Part shown: positions 8,808 through 16,922 of the stretch, one piece after another
Layout of the letters: each line of letters begins with the position of its first letter
How positions within the stretch are numbered: position 1 is the stretch's first letter
Source of the DNA: JANMEB01 sp041745295
GTDB taxonomy: Bacteria > Planctomycetota > Planctomycetia > Pirellulales > Pirellulaceae
Assembly (NCBI GenBank): GCA_041745295.1
Contig: JBGTJE010000048.1
Coordinates: 1-64,000, forward strand
Length of the DNA stretch: 64,000 nucleotides
Direction: 5' to 3'
Position numbers and translations under genes: made by a program
Notes under the pieces: generated by a model
What the model was told of the DNA's origin: nothing
What the model saw: only the letters and a program-made list of their open reading frames with translations
Databases searched by the model: none

Positions 8808-8863
8808 TCCCAGTTGCATAACTCCTTATTTGTTTTCCATCTTAGACAAGGAAGTCGAAATCG

Positions 8864-9532
8864 ATGCCCAACGCCAAATCCATCTCAAACACCGCAACGC
8901 TGACCAAAGCTCCCAAAAGAAAATCAAAGAGCAGCCACCGCAATCTCGATGTCCAATGCTTCAACCCTGGCGACACTTGGACTCTACCGCCCGCCACCGA
9001 GGACTGCGATCAGAATACCCAGCTCGACGCGTCAAGTGACAAGTCAGCGGAGGCTGTCCTAAACCATGCTGACCCCCTCGCCGTGTTTCGGACTTTGTCG
9101 CAACGCGCCCAAGCGGGCGACCACGCCGCGATCGACGAGTTGCGGGCATTGATGGTCAATCAACCCAAACTCATCGAACTGTTTGGCGATGTGGGGCGAC
9201 ATGCTCGCCAAGGTTGGTGCAATTTCTTCGCTGGAGGAGACATTGGCATCGGTGAAGCAATGATGGTCAAGTCCGATCAAGTTTCCAACTTGTTCGCGGG
9301 GCCAGGCGCAACGCCGATCGAACGACTGTTGGCGGAGCAAATCGCGACCGCGTGGTTGAGGCTGTCGGCTTTGAGCTTGAACGAGACCGTAGATCTGAAG
9401 TCGTGGGACAAGCCTGCGGGTGATTATTTGCTTAAGCGCCACGATCTGGCGATGCGGCAGTTCTATGAATCGATCCGACAACTCGAGGAATACCGATGGA
9501 TGATTGGGCGGGCAGGTATTCGGCCGAATTGA
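8864..9532 (+). CDS. planctomycete accessory protein with a decayed paralogue nearby
   Basis: 222 residues. The first 65 are low-complexity and polar. From DPLAVFRTLSQRAQAGD onward it is helical, with LRALM, LIELFGDVGRHARQGW, LLAEQIATAWLRLSAL and a conserved end AMRQFYESIRQLEEYR. I recall this as a recurrent planctomycete protein next to the MAWE-type small protein; its role is unknown. ATG at 8864 has AAGGA about ten bases upstream. A broken relative missing the middle third lies at about 17888-18261. Nucleotide identity between the two is high only in patches, for example over the AMRQFYES codons, so they are old paralogues. Confidence 0.7.
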   Translation: MPNAKSISNTATLTKAPKRKSKSSHRNLDVQCFNPGDTWTLPPATEDCDQNTQLDASSDKSAEAVLNHADPLAVFRTLSQRAQAGDHAAIDELRALMVNQPKLIELFGDVGRHARQGWCNFFAGGDIGIGEAMMVKSDQVSNLFAGPGATPIERLLAEQIATAWLRLSALSLNETVDLKSWDKPAGDYLLKRHDLAMRQFYESIRQLEEYRWMIGRAGIRPN

Positions 9533-9798
9533 AACCAACAGTCGTTAGTCCACGAGTCCTAGATTCAAGTCTAGGTGTAGAATCTCTGTCCGCCTTTGAC
9601 TACTGCTGAAGTTACGAACTCCCGACTTTATGCCACCATTGGGTTGAACGTTGTGTGTTCCCCGCGTGAATAGACTTGATCGATGGAGGGCACCATTTCT
9701 GCCAAAGCTCAGTTCGCTGGTTCACCTGCGAATAACCGCGTGCCATCGGCAGCCGTAACGAAGTTCCTTGCTGCGCCCGCCAAGCAAATCGCCTAACG
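9533..9798. other. gene-poor stretch with a short hairpin
   Basis: No supportable gene. CCTAGA (9558-9563) and TCTAGG (9570-9575) form a six-base stem around TTCAAG. It looks superficially like a tRNA T-arm, but the loop length is wrong and no other tRNA arms are present. This marks the left edge of the kinase/NUDIX/SelD cluster. Confidence 0.4.
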
Positions 9799-11205
9799 CT
9801 AGCCCTGTTCATGAAATTCGAGCAGCCGAAACATCTGATCGTAGAGATCTTCCTTGAATGAGGTATTAAGGAGTACGTGATCGAACTCCGCAATGTGCTG
9901 AATATAGTCGCGGTGTACTTTCTCCTTCTCGGCAATTCGTGCCTCGACCACCTGCGTTTCGTCTTTCCACTTCCGTAGCTGAAAGGCTCGGTGCTCATTA
10001 GCAGAAACAAGCCGATGCAGATAGATAAACACCACATTGTTCGGCCACAGTTTCCGAAACGTTTCAAACTGTTCAATATTGGAAACGAAGATTTGCGGTA
10101 TCTTCGCGTCAATGTTGCGCTGAATCTCCCGCTTGCTTACTGCGTAAAAAGTGCCTCGCCGTTCTGCATTCTGAATCTTGTGGAACTCCCATTCCAAGTC
10201 GTATTCATTGGGAAACTCCCCGCGCGCTCCAGTCTCCCTCATGTTTGCTGTCCACCACTCGGGCCATTGGGGGGCCGGATCATTCGCTGCTCGCCCGAGA
10301 GCGATCATGCCATCTTCGCGATCCTCAGTTTTGTATGGTCGCTTCCCGAGCTTGGACGTTATTCGTACTTTGTCCGTACCAAAGAGAGTTAGCATTTCTA
10401 GCAATTCCCCCTTACCTGCTCCCGATGCGGCTGCAACTACAAATAGCGGAGGATACCGCCTGCAGCTCCTCTGTGGCTCAAACGCATCGATGTCCCGAAC
10501 GAGGTTTTGTACTTGAACCGTCATTTCCTCCGGCTTGTTCTCGGCATAGTTCAAGACCACATGATCGAACATAGCCAAATGCTCGATATAGCGTACGTGA
10601 AAAGCTCTAATCCTCTCCGCACGAATTTCCGTGGACTTCGCGTCAGTCGCGTATGCTCGCCAGTCGCCGTCTAATTCCGTCATGCAGTCCGAAACGCGAT
10701 CCCACCATCCCAAACGAGCTGCGGCGCTACTTCGCGCAAAGTGGTACGAGAGCACGGCCTTTTGCTGTTCGGTCGGACGAAACCCAAGCCGTTCTTGCTG
10801 TAACCGACGAAGACGGTCGGCGTCGATGGCAGAGGCGACATACAACGCGATTGCCTGTTGACCGAGGGAGTCTTTTAATTGTCGCACTACCCTAAAATCG
10901 CTCAAAACAACGAACGCGTTATACCCAGCCCGAAGTAATTCTCTGATCGGTTCGAGGCGTAGACCATATTTTATATTGTTCATAACATAGGCGATGTCAA
11001 ACTCCCCGAGACGAATATTGCCTACATGCGTCACATCATCGAGTTCGCCGACCCTTTGGCGCACTTGTCGCTCGGAGTATTTTGGTGCGCGTACCGCGCG
11101 TGTGTTTGCATTGACCTCTTGCGGAGAGATGGCGGCAATACTGTTTAATAGGGTCGTTTTTCCGCAGCCGGATGCGCCACTCAGTATGTAAAGCCTGGGA
11201 TTCAT
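9799..11205 (-). CDS. double guanylate-kinase-fold P-loop protein
   Basis: 468 residues made of two P-loop nucleotide-kinase-like units. Unit 1 has Walker A GASGCGKTT (10-18) and ends in FDHVVLNY; unit 2 has AASGAGKGE (259-267) and ends in FDHVLLNT. Each has the helix-strand pattern of guanylate kinase/PhnN, including an aromatic-aspartate FDHV strand near the end. Unit 2 carries ITSKLGKRPYKTEDRED where GMP kinases bind the base (T-x-R-x-x-R-x-x-E), so base-monophosphate binding is plausible. Between the P-loops, the first unit's lid is replaced by a long helical insert (120-200). It is the last gene of a three-gene minus-strand operon, overlapping the gene before by four bases (ATGA). Substrate unknown. 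Confidence 0.7.
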   Translation of the reverse strand: MNPRLYILSGASGCGKTTLLNSIAAISPQEVNANTRAVRAPKYSERQVRQRVGELDDVTHVGNIRLGEFDIAYVMNNIKYGLRLEPIRELLRAGYNAFVVLSDFRVVRQLKDSLGQQAIALYVASAIDADRLRRLQQERLGFRPTEQQKAVLSYHFARSSAAARLGWWDRVSDCMTELDGDWRAYATDAKSTEIRAERIRAFHVRYIEHLAMFDHVVLNYAENKPEEMTVQVQNLVRDIDAFEPQRSCRRYPPLFVVAAASGAGKGELLEMLTLFGTDKVRITSKLGKRPYKTEDREDGMIALGRAANDPAPQWPEWWTANMRETGARGEFPNEYDLEWEFHKIQNAERRGTFYAVSKREIQRNIDAKIPQIFVSNIEQFETFRKLWPNNVVFIYLHRLVSANEHRAFQLRKWKDETQVVEARIAEKEKVHRDYIQHIAEFDHVLLNTSFKEDLYDQMFRLLEFHEQG

Positions 11206-12539
11206 TCCTCGTTTCCCTTAGATGCGAACCGCACGAACTCAGCAAAGTCTTCAAGCATTTCTCGATATTGCAGATTTATGAATAACAAGTCGTCAGTAAA
11301 TGTTTCGCGATCCACGCCATCCCTTTCGGTTTGCGAAATCCACGTGCGCAACTCTTCCGTCGACAAGAGCTTGTGGGCTTGCGCCGCGCCCGACAATTCC
11401 GCGTGACTAAGTAGGATGTGCATTTGCTCGGATGTATCTAAGTAGTTTGGCGGCGCAATGAAGAAATAAACGTCGCTCCTGAATACCGTGCGCTTAATTG
11501 TGACTCTATCTCCGTCTCCATTTTCATGGAGACGACGGTCGGAAATGCGATCGACCGTGAGCGGCTCCCCCAACCTGTCGGTTGCTCGAAACATCGCCCA
11601 GTCCGATGAGGTTAGGCCACCCAACGCTCCCTTGAGACTTCGCTCAGGGCGCTTCTTCGGATTCCAGTCTCCGAAGTTAATAATGTCGCCCAAGTCAGCT
11701 CGCAAATACTTGGTGTATTCCGCCTGCGGCAAGAACATTTCCTCAACCAGTTCACGCTCAGCCGTAATAGAAGTCGACGTATCCAAGAGTTCAACGTGTC
11801 CTCCAACAGACTTATCCCACAGGCCACGACCGTCCATGGCGGTCATGCTCCTTTGATGCAGCAGAATCTGACCGCGGCGATTAAAGACGAATCCCCAGAT
11901 GGAATAGCGTGAGAACTCCGTTGTGTAGAAGGATGCACGAGGGAAAATACCGCGTGGAATTCCGTGTCGGTCGAATAGCTGTATGAGCACCTCCTTGGGC
12001 GACGACAGGTAGATACCTCCTTTGTCGGGCGACGTGTAAAAGTTGAGCAAGGCAAGGAGGTCCGCTCGGAGCGTGTGATTATCTTCGATAGGAAAATACG
12101 AGTCACAGTCCGGCAGGCGGTTAGTAGTAATCGAACACCAAAGTCGTCCGTCGGCCTCAATTACGTTGACGGGCAGTCGCAAATTTGCCTGCTTGACTTC
12201 GATGCGGCACAAGAACTCGTCAGCTTGCGGCTCGTCCTTTACGAGAGTCCGAATATCAGCGATCAGGCCATCTTGGGGGCCGGCGCCAATAATTCGATTG
12301 CGATGTAAGCTGAGCGCAGCAAAGGACATGGGGCGCGACGAGTGCTCAGGGGTTGTGCATAAAGCCTGACTAAAATTCTCATTGTCACTCTCGCATAGTA
12401 TCAGGATGCGTAGGTCCTTGTTCAGAATTAGCAGATCCGCAAGAAAACGGGCGCCCTGCTCGAGGTGGGGTATTAAGGGATTGGTTCCCACAATAGTAAT
12501 TGATGACTTAGCGTCTTTAAAGAAACCCTGGAATTCCAT
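11202..12539 (-). CDS. PLD-like sensor domain fused to NUDIX hydrolase
   Basis: 445 residues. Residues 1-170 look like a phospholipase-D-type alpha/beta domain without catalytic HKD: FFKDAKSSITIVGTN starts a strand, LRILILCES another, then VNVIEADGRLWCS. Residues about 205-400 are a NUDIX domain with FVFNRRGQILLHQRS, WDKSVGGHVE and a NUDIX helix whose end, AERELVEEM, keeps the REx2EE metal site. The domain resembles IPP isomerase/DIPP-type NUDIX proteins in having an extended linker before the next strand. NUDIX enzymes cleave a nucleoside diphosphate linked to another group. It overlaps the gene upstream by one base (TGATG) and the gene downstream by four, so all three are translationally coupled. 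Confidence 0.7.
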   Translation of the reverse strand: MEFQGFFKDAKSSITIVGTNPLIPHLEQGARFLADLLILNKDLRILILCESDNENFSQALCTTPEHSSRPMSFAALSLHRNRIIGAGPQDGLIADIRTLVKDEPQADEFLCRIEVKQANLRLPVNVIEADGRLWCSITTNRLPDCDSYFPIEDNHTLRADLLALLNFYTSPDKGGIYLSSPKEVLIQLFDRHGIPRGIFPRASFYTTEFSRYSIWGFVFNRRGQILLHQRSMTAMDGRGLWDKSVGGHVELLDTSTSITAERELVEEMFLPQAEYTKYLRADLGDIINFGDWNPKKRPERSLKGALGGLTSSDWAMFRATDRLGEPLTVDRISDRRLHENGDGDRVTIKRTVFRSDVYFFIAPPNYLDTSEQMHILLSHAELSGAAQAHKLLSTEELRTWISQTERDGVDRETFTDDLLFINLQYREMLEDFAEFVRFASKGNEE

Positions 12540-13666
12540 CAGTCATTCTCCATTGGTTTGCTCTCAAACGAACGATAGTCGGTGTACTCCACAGAGTTTC
12601 GCACAATATGGTCCAGTTCTTTTGACAACAAGTTGTAAAGACCTTGCCCCGCATCACGAAGCTTGAGCAAGTATGAACTCGCTCCGGGTTCATGTGACAA
12701 ATATGATCCAAAGTAAATCGTGTCGTCGGACTTAAGAATAAAATGTCGCGGCAATAATCCGTCAGCATATGTGCGCACCTGAAATGCGTCGCCGGACAAA
12801 GCTGCGACCGAGTCTCCACTACGCAAAGACGTCTCGTAGAAGCGACGCAGTGCGTTCCGGCCAAGTTTCAAACGCTCACGGAGTTCCCCACCACCATCTT
12901 CAAGAGATCGAGGGTGATTTGCATCGCCCAGAACAATACAGATAATTGACAATGATCCCCTTGATAATCGAGGGATCAGCGTTTCGACAACTTGAGGATC
13001 GTTTAGGATTCCAGTGACAGTTGTTAAAGCAATGCCCGCAATTACTAATTGCTCTTGACACGCAAGAAGTGTCTGTCGGATGTCGTCATGGGCTGCCGGC
13101 CGATATCCCCAATACAGCGGAATCTCGGATTGTTCGGATTCGGGAAGACCCGAGTCGGGGAAGTTGGCGCCCAGTCGCAGAAATAGGGATGTGAGTTCGT
13201 CTGGCGATTCAAGCATCTTTCGGTTTACGATAAGTTCAACGGTTGGCAGCTCATTGCCGTTACAAAGACGTGCAACAAAACTGCCCTGTCGTTCTGGAGC
13301 TTCGATTAGTTCGAGGATGCGACATTCGCCAGGCGAGTTTTTGCGGCTACCGAATACTTTGAAGAGCCAAAAGTTGCCTTTTTTCTTGCAGTTCTCAAGC
13401 AAGTGATGCAGGGATGCAACATAACTGCCGGTCGGCCCAGCGACGTCGAATGCTTGATCGGTGATCCCTGAAGTGAGATGCAGCTTGTAGGCGGCAAAGA
13501 ATGCGAAGAGCGGGCCGGGGTTGATGCGCCCTTTCAATTGTGCGGCGGTTGCACGCACAGTTTCGCCATCCGGCCATACGACCACTGTTTTGATTATGCG
13601 GAGGGCGTCACCGACCATCTCCGCTTCAAGCTTGACACTCGTTACCGGCACGTTTGGTTCTCTCAC
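12539..13666 (-). CDS. uncharacterised protein with PLD-like C-terminal half
   Basis: 375 residues from a GTG at 13666; an ATG at 13618 is a credible alternative. The N-terminal 190 residues are beta-rich with no known motif. From about 195 (IRQTLLACQEQLVIAGIAL) the pattern repeats that of the gene downstream: a helix, a strand with ITG or VTG, a strand SIICIVLGD, then LPRHFILKSDDTIYFGSY, the place where PLD enzymes carry HxK. There is RHFIL in place of HxK, so catalysis is unlikely. It is first in the minus-strand operon and faces SelD across a 232-base divergent gap. A ligand-sensing or scaffold role is a guess from the shared fold with the NUDIX fusion. Confidence 0.6.
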   Translation of the reverse strand: MREPNVPVTSVKLEAEMVGDALRIIKTVVVWPDGETVRATAAQLKGRINPGPLFAFFAAYKLHLTSGITDQAFDVAGPTGSYVASLHHLLENCKKKGNFWLFKVFGSRKNSPGECRILELIEAPERQGSFVARLCNGNELPTVELIVNRKMLESPDELTSLFLRLGANFPDSGLPESEQSEIPLYWGYRPAAHDDIRQTLLACQEQLVIAGIALTTVTGILNDPQVVETLIPRLSRGSLSIICIVLGDANHPRSLEDGGGELRERLKLGRNALRRFYETSLRSGDSVAALSGDAFQVRTYADGLLPRHFILKSDDTIYFGSYLSHEPGASSYLLKLRDAGQGLYNLLSKELDHIVRNSVEYTDYRSFESKPMEND

Positions 13667-13682
13667 ACGTCTTTTCGATACT

Positions 13683-13744
13683 ACGCGCGTAATCGCGCGT
13701 CCATGCGCTACTGACCAAAGTTCTAACTCGCGGCCAAAACCGCG
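13683..13744. promoter_or_regulatory. divergent intergenic control region with two palindromes
   Basis: Between the minus-strand start (13666) and SelD (13899) lie ACGCGCG-TAAT-CGCGCGT (13683-13700) and CGCGG-CCAAAA-CCGCG (13729-13744). A weaker CATTC-CGT-GAATG is at 13758-13770. The first lies 16 bases upstream of the GTG of the minus operon and could be an operator or a leader hairpin. These sites suggest the two arms are controlled together. Confidence 0.45.
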
Positions 13745-13898
13745 TGGCTTTGTCTAGCATTCCGTGAATGGACCAAGAACTTTGCCCCGGATGGAAGCCG
13801 CAACTTTCCCTAAGCAACTCAGGGGAGGCTGCACAATCCGCGTGGCATCCGGTCCAACAACCAATTGCATTCGAGCATCGTAACACAAAGGCACCAAG

Positions 13899-14951
13899 AT
13901 GATACCACGAGATTCCGCCAAGGGAAAATCCAACGCTGAGCGTCCTTCTTGTTCGCGTGACGAAAGCATCTCCATACTAAAGGAGCATGAGTTAACAACG
14001 CATTCTGGATGCGCATGCAAGCTCGCCGCCAACTATTTACCAATTGTCTGTGGTAACGCTCTGCCAACGTACGCCGAAGACTGCGGCGTTATTCAGTTTG
14101 GCGAAAAGCTCCTCCTGTCGACAGTGGACTTTGGTCCATGCGTTGGTAAAGACTTAGTTGCTGCAGGCAAGATTGCGGCATTGAATTCTCTCTCAGACGT
14201 TTACGCATGTGGTGGCCAGCCGCTTGCCGCAGATGTAGTTCTTATTATCGATGAAGGTTGGACGCCCGAGCGCGCAGCTTTCGTTCAGCAAGGCATCAGG
14301 GCCGCGTGCCAAGAGGACGATGTCCGGATCACTGGTGGACACACCGTGATTGGATCCGAGACTATGGTCGGCCTCGCGGTAACTGGTATCGTGGACGTCG
14401 ATAAATTTAAGGGAAAGCGGACCGGGCAAACGGGCGACACCTTAATGATTTCTAAGCCGCTCGGCGTCGGGTTAGTGGTGCGCGCGTTCGTGGCAGGTAT
14501 TGTCGACGATGAAGCTCTGGCTGAGGCCATTGACGTAATGAAAACGTCGAACCGAAAAGCTTCATATGCAGCGAATGCGGCCGGCGTTACGGCAATGACC
14601 GACGTGACGGGCTTCGGGTTGCTGGGCCATCTCAGTGAGATGCTGATCAACACGGGTTTGGGCGCGATCATCAATTTGGCAAGTGTGCCAACGCTTCCAA
14701 GCATTGCCGGACTTCCAAAAACGTCATTGCGCTCAAAGTTCCTGGAGGAAAACTTGCGCTACGTTCGCGAGCAAATCTCGTTGATCGGCATCCGTGACTT
14801 CTATCGTTTGGCACCTCTCATCGATCCGCAAACGAGTGGCGGCTTGCTTGTCTCCGCCTCAACAAACGCCGCTGCGGAGTTGACTGCAACCGGTTACTTC
14901 ACAGCGATTGGAAAGTTCGACGGTGAACAGCGGATTGAAGTTGTTGGTTAG
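13899..14951 (+). CDS. selD: selenide, water dikinase family protein (SelD-like)
   Basis: 350 residues, full length for SelD, which makes selenophosphate from selenide and ATP. The catalytic loop is SGCACK: C38 and K41 line up with E. coli Cys17 and Lys20, which are essential. The core follows with STVDFGP, ALNSLSDVYACGGQPLAA (metal and ATP site), RITGGHTV, DVTGFGLLGH and DPQTSGGLL, all classic SelD/AIR-synthase motifs. Cysteine, not selenocysteine, is at the active site. The usual users of selenophosphate, SelA/SelB or the tRNA selenouridine synthase, are absent from this window. It is the first gene of the plus arm, and the next start is 27 bases after its stop. Confidence 0.88.
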   Translation: MIPRDSAKGKSNAERPSCSRDESISILKEHELTTHSGCACKLAANYLPIVCGNALPTYAEDCGVIQFGEKLLLSTVDFGPCVGKDLVAAGKIAALNSLSDVYACGGQPLAADVVLIIDEGWTPERAAFVQQGIRAACQEDDVRITGGHTVIGSETMVGLAVTGIVDVDKFKGKRTGQTGDTLMISKPLGVGLVVRAFVAGIVDDEALAEAIDVMKTSNRKASYAANAAGVTAMTDVTGFGLLGHLSEMLINTGLGAIINLASVPTLPSIAGLPKTSLRSKFLEENLRYVREQISLIGIRDFYRLAPLIDPQTSGGLLVSASTNAAAELTATGYFTAIGKFDGEQRIEVVG

Positions 14952-14978
14952 CCAATGTTGACGAGAAAGGGCGGTCAA

Positions 14979-16130
14979 ATGCACAACGAGACTATTTACC
15001 TTGACAATCACGCGACCACGCGTTGTGATCGCCGAGTACGAGCGGCGATGGAACCGTTCCTAAACGAAATCTTTGGGAATGCAGGCAGTTCGACGCACGT
15101 ATTCGGTTGGGATGCTGCCGATGCAGCGGATTTGGCCCGCGATCAAGTCGCTCACTTTGCTGGCTCGCGGCCAAGTGAGATCGTGTTCACGTCTGGCGCG
15201 ACGGAAAGCAATAACCTGGCATTGAAGGGGATCGCCGGCGCGGCAATAAGCAAGGGTAACATCATCACCCAACGGACCGAACATAAATCGATTCTCGAGT
15301 CCGCCGCAAGCCTCGGGAAGGATGGATGGGATGTCACGATTCTACCAGTCGACGAGTACGGCAAAATAGATCCCACGGACGTGGATCGCGCCATCCGGAG
15401 CGACACAGCTCTGGTATCGATCCAATCCGCCAACAACGAGGTCGGGACGATTCAGCCTATTAAGGACATCAGTGACATTTGTCGCAAAAAGGGTGTGCTT
15501 TTTCACTCGGACGCGGCGCAGGCTGCGGGAAAGATGCCGATCGACCTGATCAGGGGCTCGAATGACTTGATGAGCATATCCGGGCACAAGATCAATGCAC
15601 CGAAAGGAATCGGTGCGCTCGTTGTTCGCCAGGCTATCAAACCAATTAAGATGCGGCGACTGATCGACGGCGGTGACCAGGAGTTCGGGCTGCGCGCCGG
15701 TACCCAGCCGGTTTTTCTCTATGTGGGACTCGGGGCCGCTTGTGAAATCATTCGTGTTGAGGCGGAAGCGGAGATCTCGCGGATCCAACGACAGCGGGAC
15801 AAGCTTTATGGCGGAATTGTGACTGCATTTCCCAACGCCGTGCTCAACGGCCATCCCGTGGATCGATTGCCGGGCAACCTCAACCTGTCCTTCCCCGGAA
15901 TCGTCATCGACCGTCTGATGGCCAACCTCGGTCACATAGCCGTAAGCTCCGTTTCGGCATGCAATTCTCAAAGCCGTCAACCGAGCCACGTGCTCTTGGC
16001 AATGGGTGTAGCTCCCGACGTTGCGAAATCAACGATCAGATTTGGCATCGATCGGTTTACTACAGACGAAGAAATCGACCGGACGATCGACGCATTTGCC
16101 CACGCCTTCAAAAGGCTGAAGGCCAAGTAA
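14979..16130 (+). CDS. cysteine desulfurase (IscS/NifS family, group I)
   Basis: 383 residues from the ATG at 14979, which has AAAGGGCGG just upstream; an earlier ATG at 14955 lacks a site. It is a PLP enzyme that takes sulfur (or selenium from selenocysteine) onto a cysteine. YLDNHATT, TSGATESNN, QRTEHKS, HSDAAQAAG and the PLP lysine K204 in SGHKINAPKG are all present. The catalytic Cys328 sits in SSVSACNSQSRQPSHVL, in the long-loop form typical of IscS and DndA. No scaffold (IscU), no DndBCDE and no thiolase partner is nearby. Next to SelD it may supply selenide or a persulfide. It is followed 37 bases later by a kinase-like gene. Confidence 0.9.
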   Translation: MHNETIYLDNHATTRCDRRVRAAMEPFLNEIFGNAGSSTHVFGWDAADAADLARDQVAHFAGSRPSEIVFTSGATESNNLALKGIAGAAISKGNIITQRTEHKSILESAASLGKDGWDVTILPVDEYGKIDPTDVDRAIRSDTALVSIQSANNEVGTIQPIKDISDICRKKGVLFHSDAAQAAGKMPIDLIRGSNDLMSISGHKINAPKGIGALVVRQAIKPIKMRRLIDGGDQEFGLRAGTQPVFLYVGLGAACEIIRVEAEAEISRIQRQRDKLYGGIVTAFPNAVLNGHPVDRLPGNLNLSFPGIVIDRLMANLGHIAVSSVSACNSQSRQPSHVLLAMGVAPDVAKSTIRFGIDRFTTDEEIDRTIDAFAHAFKRLKAK

Positions 16131-16167
16131 TCGCGAGTATCAAAACGTCTTGACAGGAGAGAATGTC

Positions 16168-16863
16168 ATGAAAACTGCTTATCCGATCCCAATGATTTCT
16201 TTAATTTCGGGGTTGAAATCCATTCAGCTCGCCCGTGCCGGTCGAATTCGCGACGTATCCACCGTGCGCGGAATTGTCATGATCGGTTCATCGTGTGCGG
16301 GGAAATCGGTAGTCGTTGACGCAGTACGTAATTCATGCAAATTGGCTGATGACGGTGTCGAAGTGCCGACCCGTTATATTACTCGACCGAAGCGACACGG
16401 CGACAATACTACCGAAAACCGCTACGTCTCGACCGCCGAGTTTGAGCAACTGGTTGCCACGGGCCACATTGGCATTAACTGGATTCGGAAGATGGAGGGC
16501 AACCGTGAAGAGCGTTACGGATTCGGCAAGACGACGCGCGGAATGCTCCCGATAATCTCTGGCAATAATGCTTTCTTCGACAACCCGAAAAGCGTGCAGC
16601 CAGCCGGGCTAGGAGACGAAGTTCTCATCATTGGTGTTTATGCTCCGGATTCCGTCCGCAAGCAGCGACTGCTATCGCGCTCGCCCGATTTGGTTCATCA
16701 ACGCCCCGCAGAAGTTGCCTACCGCTTGGGCGACAGCTCAGAAAATATTATCAATCAAGCGGACTGTTTAATTCACAACTATGGAGCGCGCGAGGCTTTA
16801 GGGATCCGAGAAGTCGTCGAATTCATCGGTCGTCTCCTTGCGGCGATCCGTATGGCCGAATGA
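16168..16863 (+). CDS. guanylate-kinase/PhnN-like P-loop kinase
   Basis: 231 residues from the ATG at 16168 with AGGAG eight bases upstream. After a 35-residue lead comes IVMIGSSCAGKSVV, a Walker A P-loop (40-48). Then VPTRYITRPKRHGDN mirrors the GMP-binding signature of guanylate kinases (S-x-T-T-R-x-P-R-x-G-E), followed by YVSTAEFEQL. A helical lid and VIGVYAPDS-like strand follow, with VRKQRLLSR near the end. PhnN makes PRPP from ribose bisphosphate, and GMP kinase phosphorylates GMP. Which applies, or whether a modified nucleotide is the substrate, is unknown. It forms part of the SelD operon, and its fold recurs twice in the divergent arm. Confidence 0.75.
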   Translation: MKTAYPIPMISLISGLKSIQLARAGRIRDVSTVRGIVMIGSSCAGKSVVVDAVRNSCKLADDGVEVPTRYITRPKRHGDNTTENRYVSTAEFEQLVATGHIGINWIRKMEGNREERYGFGKTTRGMLPIISGNNAFFDNPKSVQPAGLGDEVLIIGVYAPDSVRKQRLLSRSPDLVHQRPAEVAYRLGDSSENIINQADCLIHNYGAREALGIREVVEFIGRLLAAIRMAE

Positions 16864-16922
16864 AAAGGCGGCCGAAACGGTTTACGAATACATGCCCAAG
16901 CTGAAATTATAAGGAAATTACG

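Noticed and set aside
9558..9575. Short stem resembling a tRNA T-arm (loop TTCAAG)
   Set aside because: Loop is six bases rather than seven and no acceptor, D or anticodon arms can be drawn around it.
13899..16130. SelD plus desulfurase as an ordinary selenocysteine or selenouridine pathway
   Set aside because: No SelA, SelB, tRNA-Sec or SelU is present in the window and the neighbours are nucleotide kinases and NUDIX proteins; a normal pathway elsewhere in the genome remains possible.
14979..16130. Desulfurase as DndA of a phosphorothioation system
   Set aside because: No DndB, C, D, E or SspBCDE-type proteins are nearby, notably no PAPS-reductase-like DndC.
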